NCBI GenBank assembly: GCA_030789695.1
Contig: CM061132.1
Coordinates: 158,330,817-158,394,816 of the forward strand
DNA: 64,000 bases
DNA from: Scilla litardierei
Lineage: Eukaryota; Streptophyta; Magnoliopsida; Asparagales; Asparagaceae
Direction: 5' to 3'
The position numbers and the translations under genes are program-made. Positions 33,820 through 44,988 of this stretch are shown here, in pieces. Below the pieces are notes generated by a model that worked only from the letters and a program-made list of their open reading frames with translations, was not told the DNA's origin and did no database searches. Every line of letters starts with the position of its first letter. Position 1 is the stretch's first letter.

Positions 33820-34874
33820 TTGAGGTGATGGCTGCGGCTACACGGGCCGGACTGCTGCCGGAGCCGCCCCGAGAAATGAAGTCGGACCCCGCCCGGAGAG
33901 ATTTTAAGAAATACTGCCGATACCACCGGGACCACGGCCACGACACCGACAACTGCTTCACCCTTAAAAGGGAAATCGAGCGGCTGATCCAGGCGGGCCA
34001 CCTGGGGGACTTCGTCGGAGGCCGGAGACCGGACCGGGAAGACGGGAACCACCGAAGAGCACGGAGGGCGGACCCTCCGGCAGGCGACGAGCGGGAAGAT
34101 CTTCACCCCCCGAAACCCGTCATGCGCATAAACACGATATGTGGCGGGCCATCTTCAGGAGGGGCATCGTCGTCAGGCAAAAAGGCATATGCGAGACAAG
34201 TAATGACGGCGGGTCTTGGAGGGGACCCGAGAGGGAGAAGGATGGCCTACCCTCCCATTACTTTCAGCGACGAGGACCTAGAGGGGATCGAGCAGCCCCA
34301 CGACGACGTCATCGTCATCGAGGCGCAGATTGGGACGGCCATCGTCAGCCGCCTCCTGATCGACACCGGGAGTTCTTGCGACATCCTGTTCATGTCCACA
34401 ATCGGGAAGATGGGGTTAAGGCCGACGGACCTGAGACCCTGCATTGGACCCCTCGTCGGTTTCACCGGTCACTCGACCCCCATCATGGGAGTGATCACCT
34501 TACCGATAACCCTCGGAGAAGTGCCGCAGGTCGTCACTCGAATGACGCTGTTCGTTGTGGTCGACATTATGTCGGTGTACAATGGGATCATAGGACGACC
34601 TTACATGTCGGCCATTGGAGCGCTCCCCAGCCTCCTCCATCAGATGGTCAAGTTCCAGACCCCCCGAGGGGTGGGGATCGTACGGGGAAGCCAGAAGCTG
34701 TCTAGGAGCTGTTACGTAGGGTCGACCAAGCACAAAGGACCAGAGGTGAACCTGAAGATCGACTCCCTGAGGCGGAGTTATGACCCCCACCAGCCAGAGT
34801 TAGCTCCAGCCGATGCCACTGCCGAGGGAAATAGGATCGACCACACGCCCACCACCGCCACCACCCCCCCATGA
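33790..34874 (+). CDS. Tat-like aspartic protease with gag zinc region
   Basis: The annotated start is approximate, because the frame continues from gag through a likely 1-nt shift; the first ATG in frame is at 33816. A region KYCRYHRDHGHDTDNCFTLK (C/H zinc-like motif typical of Tat gag) is followed by the pepsin-like protease. Its active site is LLIDTGSSCDILF (about residue 180) and its flap/second region is GIIGRPYMSAIGA. In autonomous relatives reverse transcriptase would follow. Here the frame ends in a Thr/Pro tail and the 212-bp tandem array begins within 150 bp. Confidence 0.8.
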
Positions 34875-35018
34875 GAAGGACGTGCAAATCACTCCAAGGG
34901 GCGCGGTGCGCAGGTCGTAACAATAGCCCGGAACTGTAAGTCCTGAACGAAGTACCTTGTTCCTTTCTTTTATATTCGAATTTCGCCTTTGCTGCATGAC
35001 AATTTCAGTTCAACCCTG

Positions 35019-37671
35019 TCAAAGACTCCGGGGCAGGACCAATCCTCGCCACCCAAACCGGAGAGGGGCACGGGCCGAGCTGCGCACTCGCTCCCCCCCA
35101 GGAAGACCTCCGGGGCAAGTTCACTGAGCTTGGCCACCCAAACCGGAGCGCCATATGCGGGGTAGGCGACGGCCCAATACCCGTCCGACTATAGAGGCTG
35201 CGGGGAGGTGACGGCCCAATACCCGCCCTCTCAAAGACTCCGGGGCAGGACCAATCCTCGCCACCCAAACCGGAGAGGGGCACGGGCCGAGCTGCGTACT
35301 CGCTCCCCCCAGGAAGACCTCCGGGGAAAGCTCACTGAGCTTGACCACCCAAACCGGAGTGCCATATGCGGGGTAGGCGACGGCCCAATACCCGTCCGAC
35401 TATAGAGGCTGCGGGGAGGCGACGGCCCAATACCCGCCCTCTCAAAGACTCCGGGGCAGGACCAATCCTCGCCACCCAAACCGGAGAGGGGCACGGGCCG
35501 AGCTGCGCACTCGCTCCCCCCCAGGAAGACCTCCGGGGCAAGTTCACTAAGCTTGGCCACCCAAACCGGAGCGCCATATGCGGGGTAGGCGACGGCCCAA
35601 TACCCGTCCGACTATAGAGGCTGCGGGGAGGCGACGGCCCAATACCCGCCCTCTCAAAGACTCCGGGGCAGGACCAATCCTCGCCACCCAAACCGGAGAG
35701 GGGCACGGGCCGAGCTGCGTACTCGCTCCCCCCCAGGAAGACCTCCAGGGCAAGCTCACTGAGCTTGACCACCCAAACCGGAGCGCCATATGCGGGGTAG
35801 GCGACGGCCCAATACCCGTCCGACTATAGAGGCTGCGGGGAGGCGACGGCCCAATACCCGCCCTCTCAAAGACTCCGGGGCAGGACCAATCCTCGCCACC
35901 CAAACCGGAGAGGGGCACGGGCCGAGCTGCGTACTCGCTCCCCCCCCGGGAAGACCTCCGGGGCAAGCTCACTGAGCTTGACCACCAAAACCGGAGCGCC
36001 ATATGCGGGGTAGGGGACGGCCCAATACCCGTCCGACTATAGAGGCTGCGGGGAGGCGACGGCCCAATACCCGCCCTCTCAAAGACTCCGGGGCAAGACC
36101 AATCCTCGCCACCCAAACCGGAGAGGGGCACGGGCCGAGCTGCGCACTCGCTCCCCCCCAGGAAGACCTCCGGGGCAAGTTCACTGAGCTTGGCCACCCA
36201 AACCGGAGCGCCATATGCGGGGTAGGCGACGGCCCAATACCCGTCCGACTATAGAGGCTGCGGGGAGGCGACGGCCCAATACCCGCCCTCTCAAAGACTC
36301 CGGGGCAGGACCAATCCTTGCCACCCAAACCGGAGAGGGGCACGGGCCGAGCTGCGTACTCGCTCCCCCCCAGGAAGACCTCCGGGGCAAGCTCACTGAG
36401 CTTGACCACCCAAACCGGAGCGCCATATGCGGGATAGGCGATGGCCCAATACCCGTCCGACTATAGAGGCTGCGGGGAGGCGACGGCCCAATACCCGCCC
36501 TCTCAAAGACTCCGGGGCAGGACCAATCCTCGCCACCCAAACCGGAGAGGGGCACGGGCCGAGCTGCGTACTCGCTCCCCCCAGGAAGACCTCCGGGGCA
36601 AGCTCACTGAGCTTGACCACCCAAACCGGAGCGCCATATGCGGGGTAGGCGACGGCCCAATACCCGCCCTCTCAAAGACTCCGGGGCAGGACCAATCCTC
36701 GCCACCCAAACCGGAGAGGGGCACGGGCCGAGCTGCGTACTCGCTCCCCCCCAGGAAGACCTCCGGGGCAAGCTCACTGAGCTTGACCACCCAAACCGGA
36801 GCGCCATATGCGGGGTAGGCGACGGCCCAATACCCGTCCGACTATAGAGGCTGCGTGGAGGCGACGGCCCAATACCCGCCCTCTCAAAGACTCCGGGGCA
36901 GGACCAATCCTCGCCACCCAAACCGGAGAGGGGCACAGGCCGAGCTGCGCACTCGCTCCCCCCCAGGAAGACCTCCGGGGCAAGTTCACTGAGCTTGGCC
37001 ACCCAAACCGGAGCGCCATATGCGGGGTAGGCGACGGCCCAATACCCGTCCGACTATAGAGGCTGCGGGGAGGCGACGGCCCAATACCCGCCCTCTCAAA
37101 GACTCCGGGGCAGGACCAATCCTCGCCACCCAAACCGGAGAGGGGCACGGGCCGAGCTGCGTACTCGCTCCCCCCCAGGAAGACCTTCGGGGCAAGTTCA
37201 CTGAGCTTGGCCACCCAAACCGGAGCGCCATATGCGGGGTAGGCGACGGCCCAATACCCGTCCGACTATAGAGGCTGCGGGGAGGCGACGGCCCAATACC
37301 CGCCCTCTCAAAGACTCCGGGGCAGGACCAATCCTCGCCACCCAAACCGGAGAGGGGCACGGGCCGAGCTGCGTACTCGCTCCCCCCCCAGGAAGACCTC
37401 CGGGGCAAGCTCACTGAGCTTGGCCACCCAAACCGGAGCGCCATATGCGGGGTAGGCGACGGCCCAATACCCGTCCGACTATAGAGGCTGCGGGGAGGCG
37501 ACGGCCCAATACCCGCCCTCTCAAAGACTCCGGGGCAGGACCAATCCTCGCCACCCAAACCGGAGAGGGGCACGGGCCGAGCTGCGTACTCGCTCCCCCC
37601 CAGGAAGACCTCCGGGGCAAGCTCACTGAGCTTGGCCACCCAAACCGGAGCGCCATATGCGGGGTACCCTA
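35019..37671. repeat. 212-bp tandem array (about 12.5 units)
   Basis: Unit starts, tracked by GCCATATGCGGGGTAGGCGA, fall at about 35150, 35362, 35574, 35786, 35999, 36211, 36423, 36634, 36804, 37016, 37228 and 37441, with a last partial unit at 37653. The spacing is 211-213 bp except for one 170-bp unit. Each unit contains GCGACGGCCCAATACCCG twice, about 42 bp apart. The short unit has exactly one copy, consistent with deletion between these direct repeats. Units are nearly identical, so homogenisation is recent. Frames on both strands through the array are by-products of the period and composition. Confidence 0.95.
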
Positions 37672-39156
37672 CGGACCAGTACCCTCCCTCCCCCGTAAGG
37701 TCCTGTCACCCCTCCCCTCAAACCTCGGGAAACTACTCGAGGTCCGCGAATCAAGGTAACCCCTACACAGCCATTCCTGTGGAGCAACGCCAGACCCCCA
37801 TAAAGCCGACGCCCGAAATGACTTGTCCAACCCAAAAGGACACTCGGGAGGGACGCCGCTGACAAGTGTCATGCATGCCTGAGGGGTCACATCACCCGTC
37901 ACCCATCAGGACCACCCCCCTAAGAACGAAATTCCAAGACGACCCCGACTCTCAATAAAGAGTAAACGAGGGCAGAAAGTCACCATTATAAATCCCCCAC
38001 TCTCTCCTCAGCTTCCTCAAGGGGGGGGGGGGGTGGAAGGCGAGAGGAAGGAGGTGGAGATAGACTGGTCGTTTTGCATCCCTCTATCCCTCAAAACATG
38101 CGGCAAATGCGAGTATCGCCAACCGCCAAAGTAAACGATCCCCCAACCGGATATTCCCCTTACACGACGGTTACCCAGCCTGCTGCTCCCTTCCTTCCTT
38201 TAGACAACTGAAGGCATGGGAACTGGAGCTCCAATGGCATACCATGCCTCTCCACGGTCACCCCGCGCACGCAGGCGTGGCTGGCAGACAACCCGATGGA
38301 CGGGGCATACCTACCAAATCACCCCGCCGAGGACCCCGGCAGCCGACCAAGGCCCCCCAACCAAGGGGGACTTGTCCCTAAGCGCCGGCGTCCTCCAACG
38401 GGCTACTCCGCGTACAAATGGAAACACCTCTCCTTCCACTCATCGGCCTCCCCTTGGACCGTTCACACCGGGAGAACGCACGGAGGGGCTACAACCCGCG
38501 TCCCTCCGCGCCTACCACGCGGAGCCTCCAATCGAGAGGGGCAACACGGCCCAGTGGGATAGAACAACCACCAAGGACTCCCTCTCCCCCCAATTCTGAG
38601 AACGAGGGCCAAAGCCACTGCCGGGCTCCGACGCGATCATCCCCCCTACGCCGAGGGGGAACCCTCTGAATCCCCCCACCCCACCTTGTCAGGGGCACGA
38701 CGCCAGAGAGGCGGATCAACCGCGAAGAGAACGTCAACTTACCTAGATCGATACAATGTTACGCCTACGGGCCGATACAATGTTACGCCTTCGGGCCGAT
38801 TCAACTTTACGCCTATAGGGCGACCCCGTTTTATTAAACTTTCGATAATAGCCGATGAAAAGTCCTAAGAAAAATCCCGGTTAACCGCTAGTCATAACTC
38901 GGATAGACCTAAACCCGAACAACCTACGAAAAGGGAGGCGACCCCGCTGTCAAATCTCTCGGGCGCCCGACGCGAAATAAAGGGACTCGACACGATTCAG
39001 CCTACGCCAAGATAGAAACGGCCGCACCAAGGCGTAAATCTAAGAAGTGAATTTATGCATACACAGGCGGAAAGTCCAAAAAAGGCGGGGGCGAGTCAGG
39101 CGAATCCTTACTTTCTTTCGTTTTTTAAACATACACAGGGGGGGGCCTACACAAAT
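37672..39156. other. Non-coding spacer of the Tat-like element
   Basis: GC-rich sequence between the tandem array and the first antisense gene. It includes a G12-class homopolymer near 38021, a pyrimidine-rich TATAAATCCCCC stretch, and three short near-repeats of GATACAATGTTACGCCT/GATTCAACTTTACGCCT at 38749-38815. I find no integrase or polymerase motif in any frame. Confidence 0.5.
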
Positions 39157-41345
39157 CTACTTGGCGCCCCCGCCAATCACGACGCCCTCTCCCTCCATAG
39201 AATCCCCCGCCGCCCCGCCGCCCTCTGGCTCGTCACCATCCTCGTCCTCTTGCTCCTCACCCTCCTCGTCTCCATCCCCCTCCTCGTCGCCGCTTGCGGC
39301 GAGCCCGTCAAGATCGACCTCTATCGGCGGTACCAGGCCAGCCGCCTTCTCCTTCATCCGAGCCAGGCAGTCATCCCATCCCTCCACGCGGCCCTTCCTT
39401 ATGCCCTCGACCATCGAATCTGTAAGGGCGGGGATGACGGTTGTCTCCTGATACGTCCGGAATTCCTCGACCCTACGGGCCAACTCCTCCTCGGCGGCCT
39501 TGGCATGCCCCGCTAGATCCTCCGCACGAGCCTCCTCCCTCCGAAGGGCCCCCTCCAGCTCCTTCGCTCTCTCTCCAGCCTCGGTCGCCCTCTGCTCATA
39601 ATCGGACACGACCTTATTCAGGCGCTCTACTTCAGCCTCATATCGGCCGACCCGCTCCCTCTCCTTCTCCAGGTCCTCGCCGGCTCTCTTACGAACGGCA
39701 GCGACCTCGGTGACCATTCTAGCCACGGCGCCTTCGGCCTTATGTATGGCCGGCACGTGCCCCATCATCCCGAGCATCAAGTTGAGGATCTGCGTAAAGA
39801 AACGCCGAAAAATAAACACATTTAGGGCGTCCGCTAAAACCCGCCGAAAGACGTCACCCGTCTTACATAACATACCTGGACGCCATGCATCACCGCGGTC
39901 CCGCACAGACCCTCAGGCTCCACCGCTTCCAGCGCCACCCTATCGCGAGGCAGGAAGATGTTCTCCGCCAGCCTCACCGCCACGCTCCCATCCTCAAACA
40001 CGGACTCATTATTCGCCACTTTGTACGGCGCCCGATGAAGCGCCCCGTCGGGATAGCCCTCGACATCGGTCCTCTTGGCCTTAAACTTGGCCAGTGCGGC
40101 CTCACAGTGGGGGTCGGTTGGCACTCTCTCGAGGCCAAACATGGGACAACCATAAGGCCAAGGGTCCCATCCTCCTGATCCGGTTGGGCCACTCGACGCC
40201 TCGGCCCTATGCGACTGGCCGCTAGGATCCGCCCCCTCCCCCCCTGCGGGCGCCATGGGGCTAGGCGATCTCGTTCGGGGAAGTTCCGCCCCTCCCCCTG
40301 TGGACCCTTCATCGCCGCCCTCCAGGTCGATGATGGGATCCGCCACGCCATCCCCAGCTCCGCCATCCAACGGACCGCTTTCCCCTGGCGCGTCATGCCC
40401 TGACGACTTCGCCGACCTCTTCCTCCTCTTCGTTGACGCTGGCACCCTAGTCGAGCTCCCAGCCCCTCCTTCCGCTCGCGCCCTCTTGGGGCCACCTCTT
40501 GCCGACGATCGCCCCGCCTGATCCGCGGCCCTCCGCATCATTTCCTCAAGGGATAGACTCATCGTGCCACCTGCCAAAGAGAGAAAGTTCAGCGTAAGCA
40601 TATCAGGTGCAGGAACACCCAAATCTTTTGTACCTTCGGGCCATATATAGGCTGTTATCATCTCAGCCCGAGATAGCGTCCGATAATCTCGGCCCTCTGC
40701 TGGTATAGCCATTAAAATCTGGGCCACCAACTTCTCCTCGTCCCCCAATTCCACCACCTCTCTCGCCTCGGGATTCAGCTCGGCCCAATCAGCCCTTATC
40801 AGCACTTCCTCCGGCACCTCCACAAACACATACTGCTGGCGCCACAATTTAATTTTGCCAGGCAACCCCCTGATGAGCGGATGCGTCCTCTTCACGGATA
40901 GATAGTAGCACGATCCCAACCTCTTGACCAAGAAGAAGTGGCGAAATAAGGACAAGGATGGGTTAACCTGATTGCTCACACACAGCACTAGGAACCCCAC
41001 AATGGCACTGATGGCATTGGGCATCAGACGATACAGGGGCAGTTCCAGGAAGTTCAACACTTCCAGCACGAACGGATGAGGGGGAAAGCGCAAACCCTGC
41101 TCAAATGAAGAGACGTATACTCCAACCTCCCGGTCACCCGCAAAACACACCCTTTCCTACGGCTCCGGTTCACGAACCGAATATGGCGGCCTGACGTACT
41201 TCGTGAAGATCTCCCCAATGGATTTCTTCAGCACCGACTTCACGCCCGCAATCTCGACGGGCACCCTTCCAGTCTCCGCGGCGGAACTTCCTTCCCCAAC
41301 TACCCCAGAACCCTGACCCCGAATCGGAGACATCGAGGAAGACAT
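39157..41345 (-). pseudogene. Antisense element gene, copy B (spliced, one in-frame stop)
   Basis: Three exons are predicted by GT..AG junctions: 41345-40634, 40570-39876 and 39789-39157. They join to 680 codons with phases 1 and 0. The N-terminal domain (VGVYVSSFEQGLRFPPHPFV, LNFLELPLYRLMPNAISAIV, GFLVLCVSNQVNPSLSLFRH) resembles the Pfam family called putative gypsy-type transposon. The middle is Ser/Pro/Gly-rich with a basic KRRKRSAKS segment. The C-terminal exon is a long coiled coil ending in an acidic tail (GDGDEEGEEQEDEDGDE). TAG at 41157 interrupts exon 1. Intron 1 is 63 nt, so the frame also reads through it. It is encoded opposite to gag, and its function is unknown. Confidence 0.65.
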
Positions 41346-41790
41346 TAGTCAAATTGGCGTCTTACCTAACGGGTGCTGTCGCCTCGGACTCTCGCGTTGC
41401 TCCGCCGACCGCTCCTACGAGAACGACTCTGGAAAGGATTCTTAAACCTCTTACAAGCCATAGCTCCTCGACATTCAACCTTTTTACCCCCCACAGGCAA
41501 TATATCTTTAAAGCGCTTCCGCAAAGCATCAGCATCGTGACCGTCGAACCCGCGACACGCGTCACCAATCTGGGTCCTGTCCATCGCCAACCCACGTGTT
41601 CTGCCGCTTCGCGTCCTGTCAAAACCGTCGGTTGCGCCACGTGTCGTCACCACAGCGGTCGGGCCGCCTCGGTTCCCGCCCGCCGTCGATTCGCCAGGAT
41701 GACGTCAAGTCAGACGACCTCCAACAAATCCCGCCCAAATCCCTGCAAAATGATTACCCTCTTTTGAAATTACCCCTCGATATCGCCACT

Positions 41791-42116
41791 AGATCCAAGA
41801 TTTGGTCCGGCCTCCGCCAGTCCGGCCAAATCATGGAATCAACGCCAGATCCAAGATTTGGTCCAGCCTCCGACAGTCCGGCCAAAGCATGAAATCGGCG
41901 CTAGATCCAAGATTTGGTCCGGCCTCCGCCAGTCCGGCCAAATCATGGAATCAACGCCAGATCCAAGATTTGGTCCGGCCTCCGACAGTCTGGCCAAAGC
42001 ATGAAATCGGCGCTAGATCCAAGATTTGGTCCGGCCTCCATCAGTTCGGCCAAAACACAGTCAGAGTTGGACCCAATATTTGGTCTAACACTCGTCAGTC
42101 CGGCCAAAGCAGGAGC
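41791..42116. repeat. 56-bp tandem array with alternating unit types
   Basis: Units start with AGATCCAAGATTTGGTCCGG at 41791, 41847, 41903, 41959 and 42015, with a decayed one from 42071. Units 1 and 3 share AAATCATGGAATCAACGCC. Units 2 and 4 share AAAGCATGAAATCGGCGCT. This indicates a 112-bp higher-order duplication. It lies between the two antisense genes. Confidence 0.9.
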
Positions 42117-42486
42117 TTCCCTCGTATCATTGACATTTCCGCTCTCCTTCGGCCCGGCCGTCACAGGAACCCGCTGCTCACCTCATATGCATATCATTTC
42201 CAACACTTGGCACGGGCTCCCGAGCAAACGGACAAAGAACGTGACTCATCTCAACTCCCCTCTACCGGAATCCCCGGCAGAGCGAAGTTGGGGGCAATCA
42301 CATCCCCCACAAATCGTATATTCTACGGGCAAACCGTATACGAATACAGTTTGGCACAAAAAAATCATAATTTATTTACTCAAACCGCTAACCCGTACAT
42401 TGGACATTTGACTTTCCACCCGCTACAACAACACATCGTTCATAACCCTATCACGAGAAGGTACGGCCCTCCCCGAACCCACGTTT

Positions 42487-44488
42487 CTAGCGGCGCCGCT
42501 TCTCGACCGACCGATCCCTCACATCCTTAACCACTTGCCGAATCGCCGCCTCCTTAGCCTCTTGCAGCATCGGCACAACATGCTCGTCATGATACCGGCG
42601 GATAGCGGCTTCGACCAGTTTGCCCTCAGCGTCCCGCTTATCCTCCAGTCGCCGCACCGCTAGACCCTTCTCCCTCTTCTCGGCCGCCAGAGCTACCTTT
42701 AGGTCCTCAATCTGCTGCCTCTGTAACCCGATCACAGACTCCTTGCTGACAACTTCCGAGGTATATTTCGCCCGGATATCATCCCTCTCTCGCGTTATTT
42801 CTTGAAGCTGCGTCTCGACCGCTGCTTTGGACGAATCGAAGTACGCAGCCCGCCCCTTCTCCACGCCGTAGGCCGCCCTAACCCTCTCCAGCTCCGCCTC
42901 CGTGTCCCTCAGCTTCTCCCTGACCTCGCCAAGGTTCTCCTTCGCTTCACGCAGGGCCGCCCTGGTGGCGACCGCTGAGGGACGGCCCCGCAGGGCTAGC
43001 ACGTTCGTAAGCATCTACATAAACCTTGAATCAGTGAGACACGGGCACACAAAGCCGGCGTGCGAGTAAAGAAAACCGGCTTACCTGTACGACGTGCCAT
43101 ATAGCCGAGCCACACAGCCGCTCCACCCCCACGCGAGCCAACGACTCACGATCGCGTAGCAACCCGCAATACTCGGCGAGGCGCGCCGCCACTCCCGCAT
43201 CTTCGAATACCGACTCGTCGCGGCTGACTCGAAAGGGAAACTTGCGGAGATGGTCATCAGGGTACGCCTCGACCTCTTCTCGGGTCCTCTTAAAACGAAT
43301 GAGAGCGCCCTCACAGGCTTGACTCGACGACGCCCCCATTTCCCACGAAGGGATCCCGTATGGCCACTTCTGAACCACAGGCGCCCGGCGGGGCGCGACC
43401 ACCTCGGGTACCCGCGGGGGGACGGAGGGTCGGGCCCCTCGCGCGGGCACGCCCTCGGGACGATCCTCGCCGGGCCCACCGGCGGAGCGGTCTTGTCCGA
43501 CTGTCGCCCGTCCCGGGTGCAATCTCTCCCCCGGGGGCCCCGCCCCCACGATCCGGGGATCCTGCCTCACTAGCCCCCCCTTGCCTTTCCCGCGAGGATC
43601 AGTACCCCCCGAGGTCGGGGCACCGGCCGAACCTGACACCTCCTCCGGCTCCCTCATCGTGTCTTCACCTGCAAAAGGAAAAGAGAGACAATCAGGGCGA
43701 GCCTAGCCCAAAGTTTACAAAGCTTCAAAGATACCTAGGGCCCAAAAGTCCTGGGCGAGCCGACTGCTCTGCGTTAGACTCGCCCAATGACGACACGCCT
43801 CGGGCAGCTCCCTCAAAATCTGAGCTTTGGCAATATCCTCCCCGGTCAGCTCCACCCCTTCATTTACGAAGGGATTCCGCGCCCCCCAATTCGACGTCAG
43901 CGCCACGTCACTTGGCACTGTCACGAAGACGAACTCCCTCATCCAATCGCCGACATCATCAGGCACCTCGAGGATGAGTTCTCGCCCTCTCCTGGCGCAA
44001 ACGCGATGATACACCCCCCACTTCCGAACCACGAATAAATGCTGAAACAACGCCAAGGAGGGACTCAAGGAGCAAGCAAGACACAAGACGACAAACCCCA
44101 CTAACAAGCCCCAGGAACGGGGCGCTAAGGCGAATATCGGCAGCTCCAGGAAATTCAACAAGTGAAACAAATACGGGTGGATCGGGAAGCGGAGCCCCAA
44201 CTCAAAGGACCGGACATAGACCCCGACCTCATTATTCCCCGGTGAGCTCACCGCTTCCTCCGACCCGGGAACCCGCACCTCATAGGGTTGTCGCACAAAC
44301 CGCACGCGAATCTCCCGGATGTTGATCCTATCCAACCTACGTCGAGGGGACTCAATGTCTCTCGGTGCAACGGATAACCATGACCATCTTTCCCTGGTCC
44401 GCTGCACCCCCGGCTGCGACGCCCCCTCGCACGCCGACTCTTCCTCCCCCACCCGGCTACTCCCTCCAATCTCAAATCGAGAGGCCAT
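42487..44488 (-). CDS. Antisense element gene, copy A (spliced, intact)
   Basis: Exons 44488-43735, 43668-43085 and 43014-42487 join at GT..AG junctions into an uninterrupted frame of 621 residues. Intron phases (1 and 0) are the same as in copy B. The N-terminal domain (NNEVGVYVRSFELGLRFPIH, FLELPIFALAPRSWGLLVGF, VVLCLACSLSPSLALFQHLF) aligns with copy B and with the putative gypsy-type transposon family. Then come a Pro/Arg/Gly-rich linker and a C-terminal coiled coil (REAKENLGEVREKLRDTEAE) ending in basic KRRR. The two copies are well diverged in sequence but share architecture. The start is the first ATG after an in-frame break, about 500 bp from the 3' LTR. Role unknown; similar antisense ORFs are reported in Tat elements. 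Confidence 0.65.
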
Positions 44489-44988
44489 TGATCGGAAAGG
44501 AAGGAAATTAATTGTTGTTACCTGTTGCTCCCTTGAACCTGGAAGGCGATCGGAAGAAGATGGCCGGTGACGGAAGGGACAGGTTAGCCAGCAAGCTCCA
44601 AATAGAAAAATCGAGCGCCGGAGGAGAATCGGAGAAAGACAAAAATTCCCGCCGACCGCCTCCCAGACCTTTTTAGCGGTACAGGTGGCCCCCGGGCCAT
44701 CTCGGCCGTCAAACTTTCACCACGCGGCGCCCATCGAGACATCCCCGACGCCTCGACTGGCGTGAGGGTCACCTCATCCACGTGTCGTAAACTCAATCGC
44801 AGAGACGCTTCGTTTTCCTCTGCCCCCTTTTCAAATCGTAATGATGACCACTAAAGCGGGAGTTCCGAAGCCGCCGCTGGCACTACCCGGTGGGTCCAAG
44901 GCCCATATTGAGGGTCCGGAATGTTGGATATGGTTCGCCCTCCGAGCCGAGCCGGGCTGCCGCCTCAGACTCGAAGGCCGGGGGCAAT

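Noticed and set aside
35019..37671. CRISPR-like regular repeats
   Set aside because: Whole 212-bp units are repeated without unique spacers, inside a plant retrotransposon.
35005..37865. Dozens of overlapping frames on both strands in the 212-bp array
   Set aside because: They repeat with the array period in several frames and on both strands, and have no codon-use or domain signal. They are produced by the repeat.
39055..39713. Plus-strand ORFs opposite antisense copy B
   Set aside because: Shadows of the spliced minus-strand gene, rich in Pro/Ser from the complement of acidic codons.
43250..43977. Plus-strand ORFs opposite antisense copy A
   Set aside because: They cross the predicted introns and exons of the minus-strand gene and show no domain.
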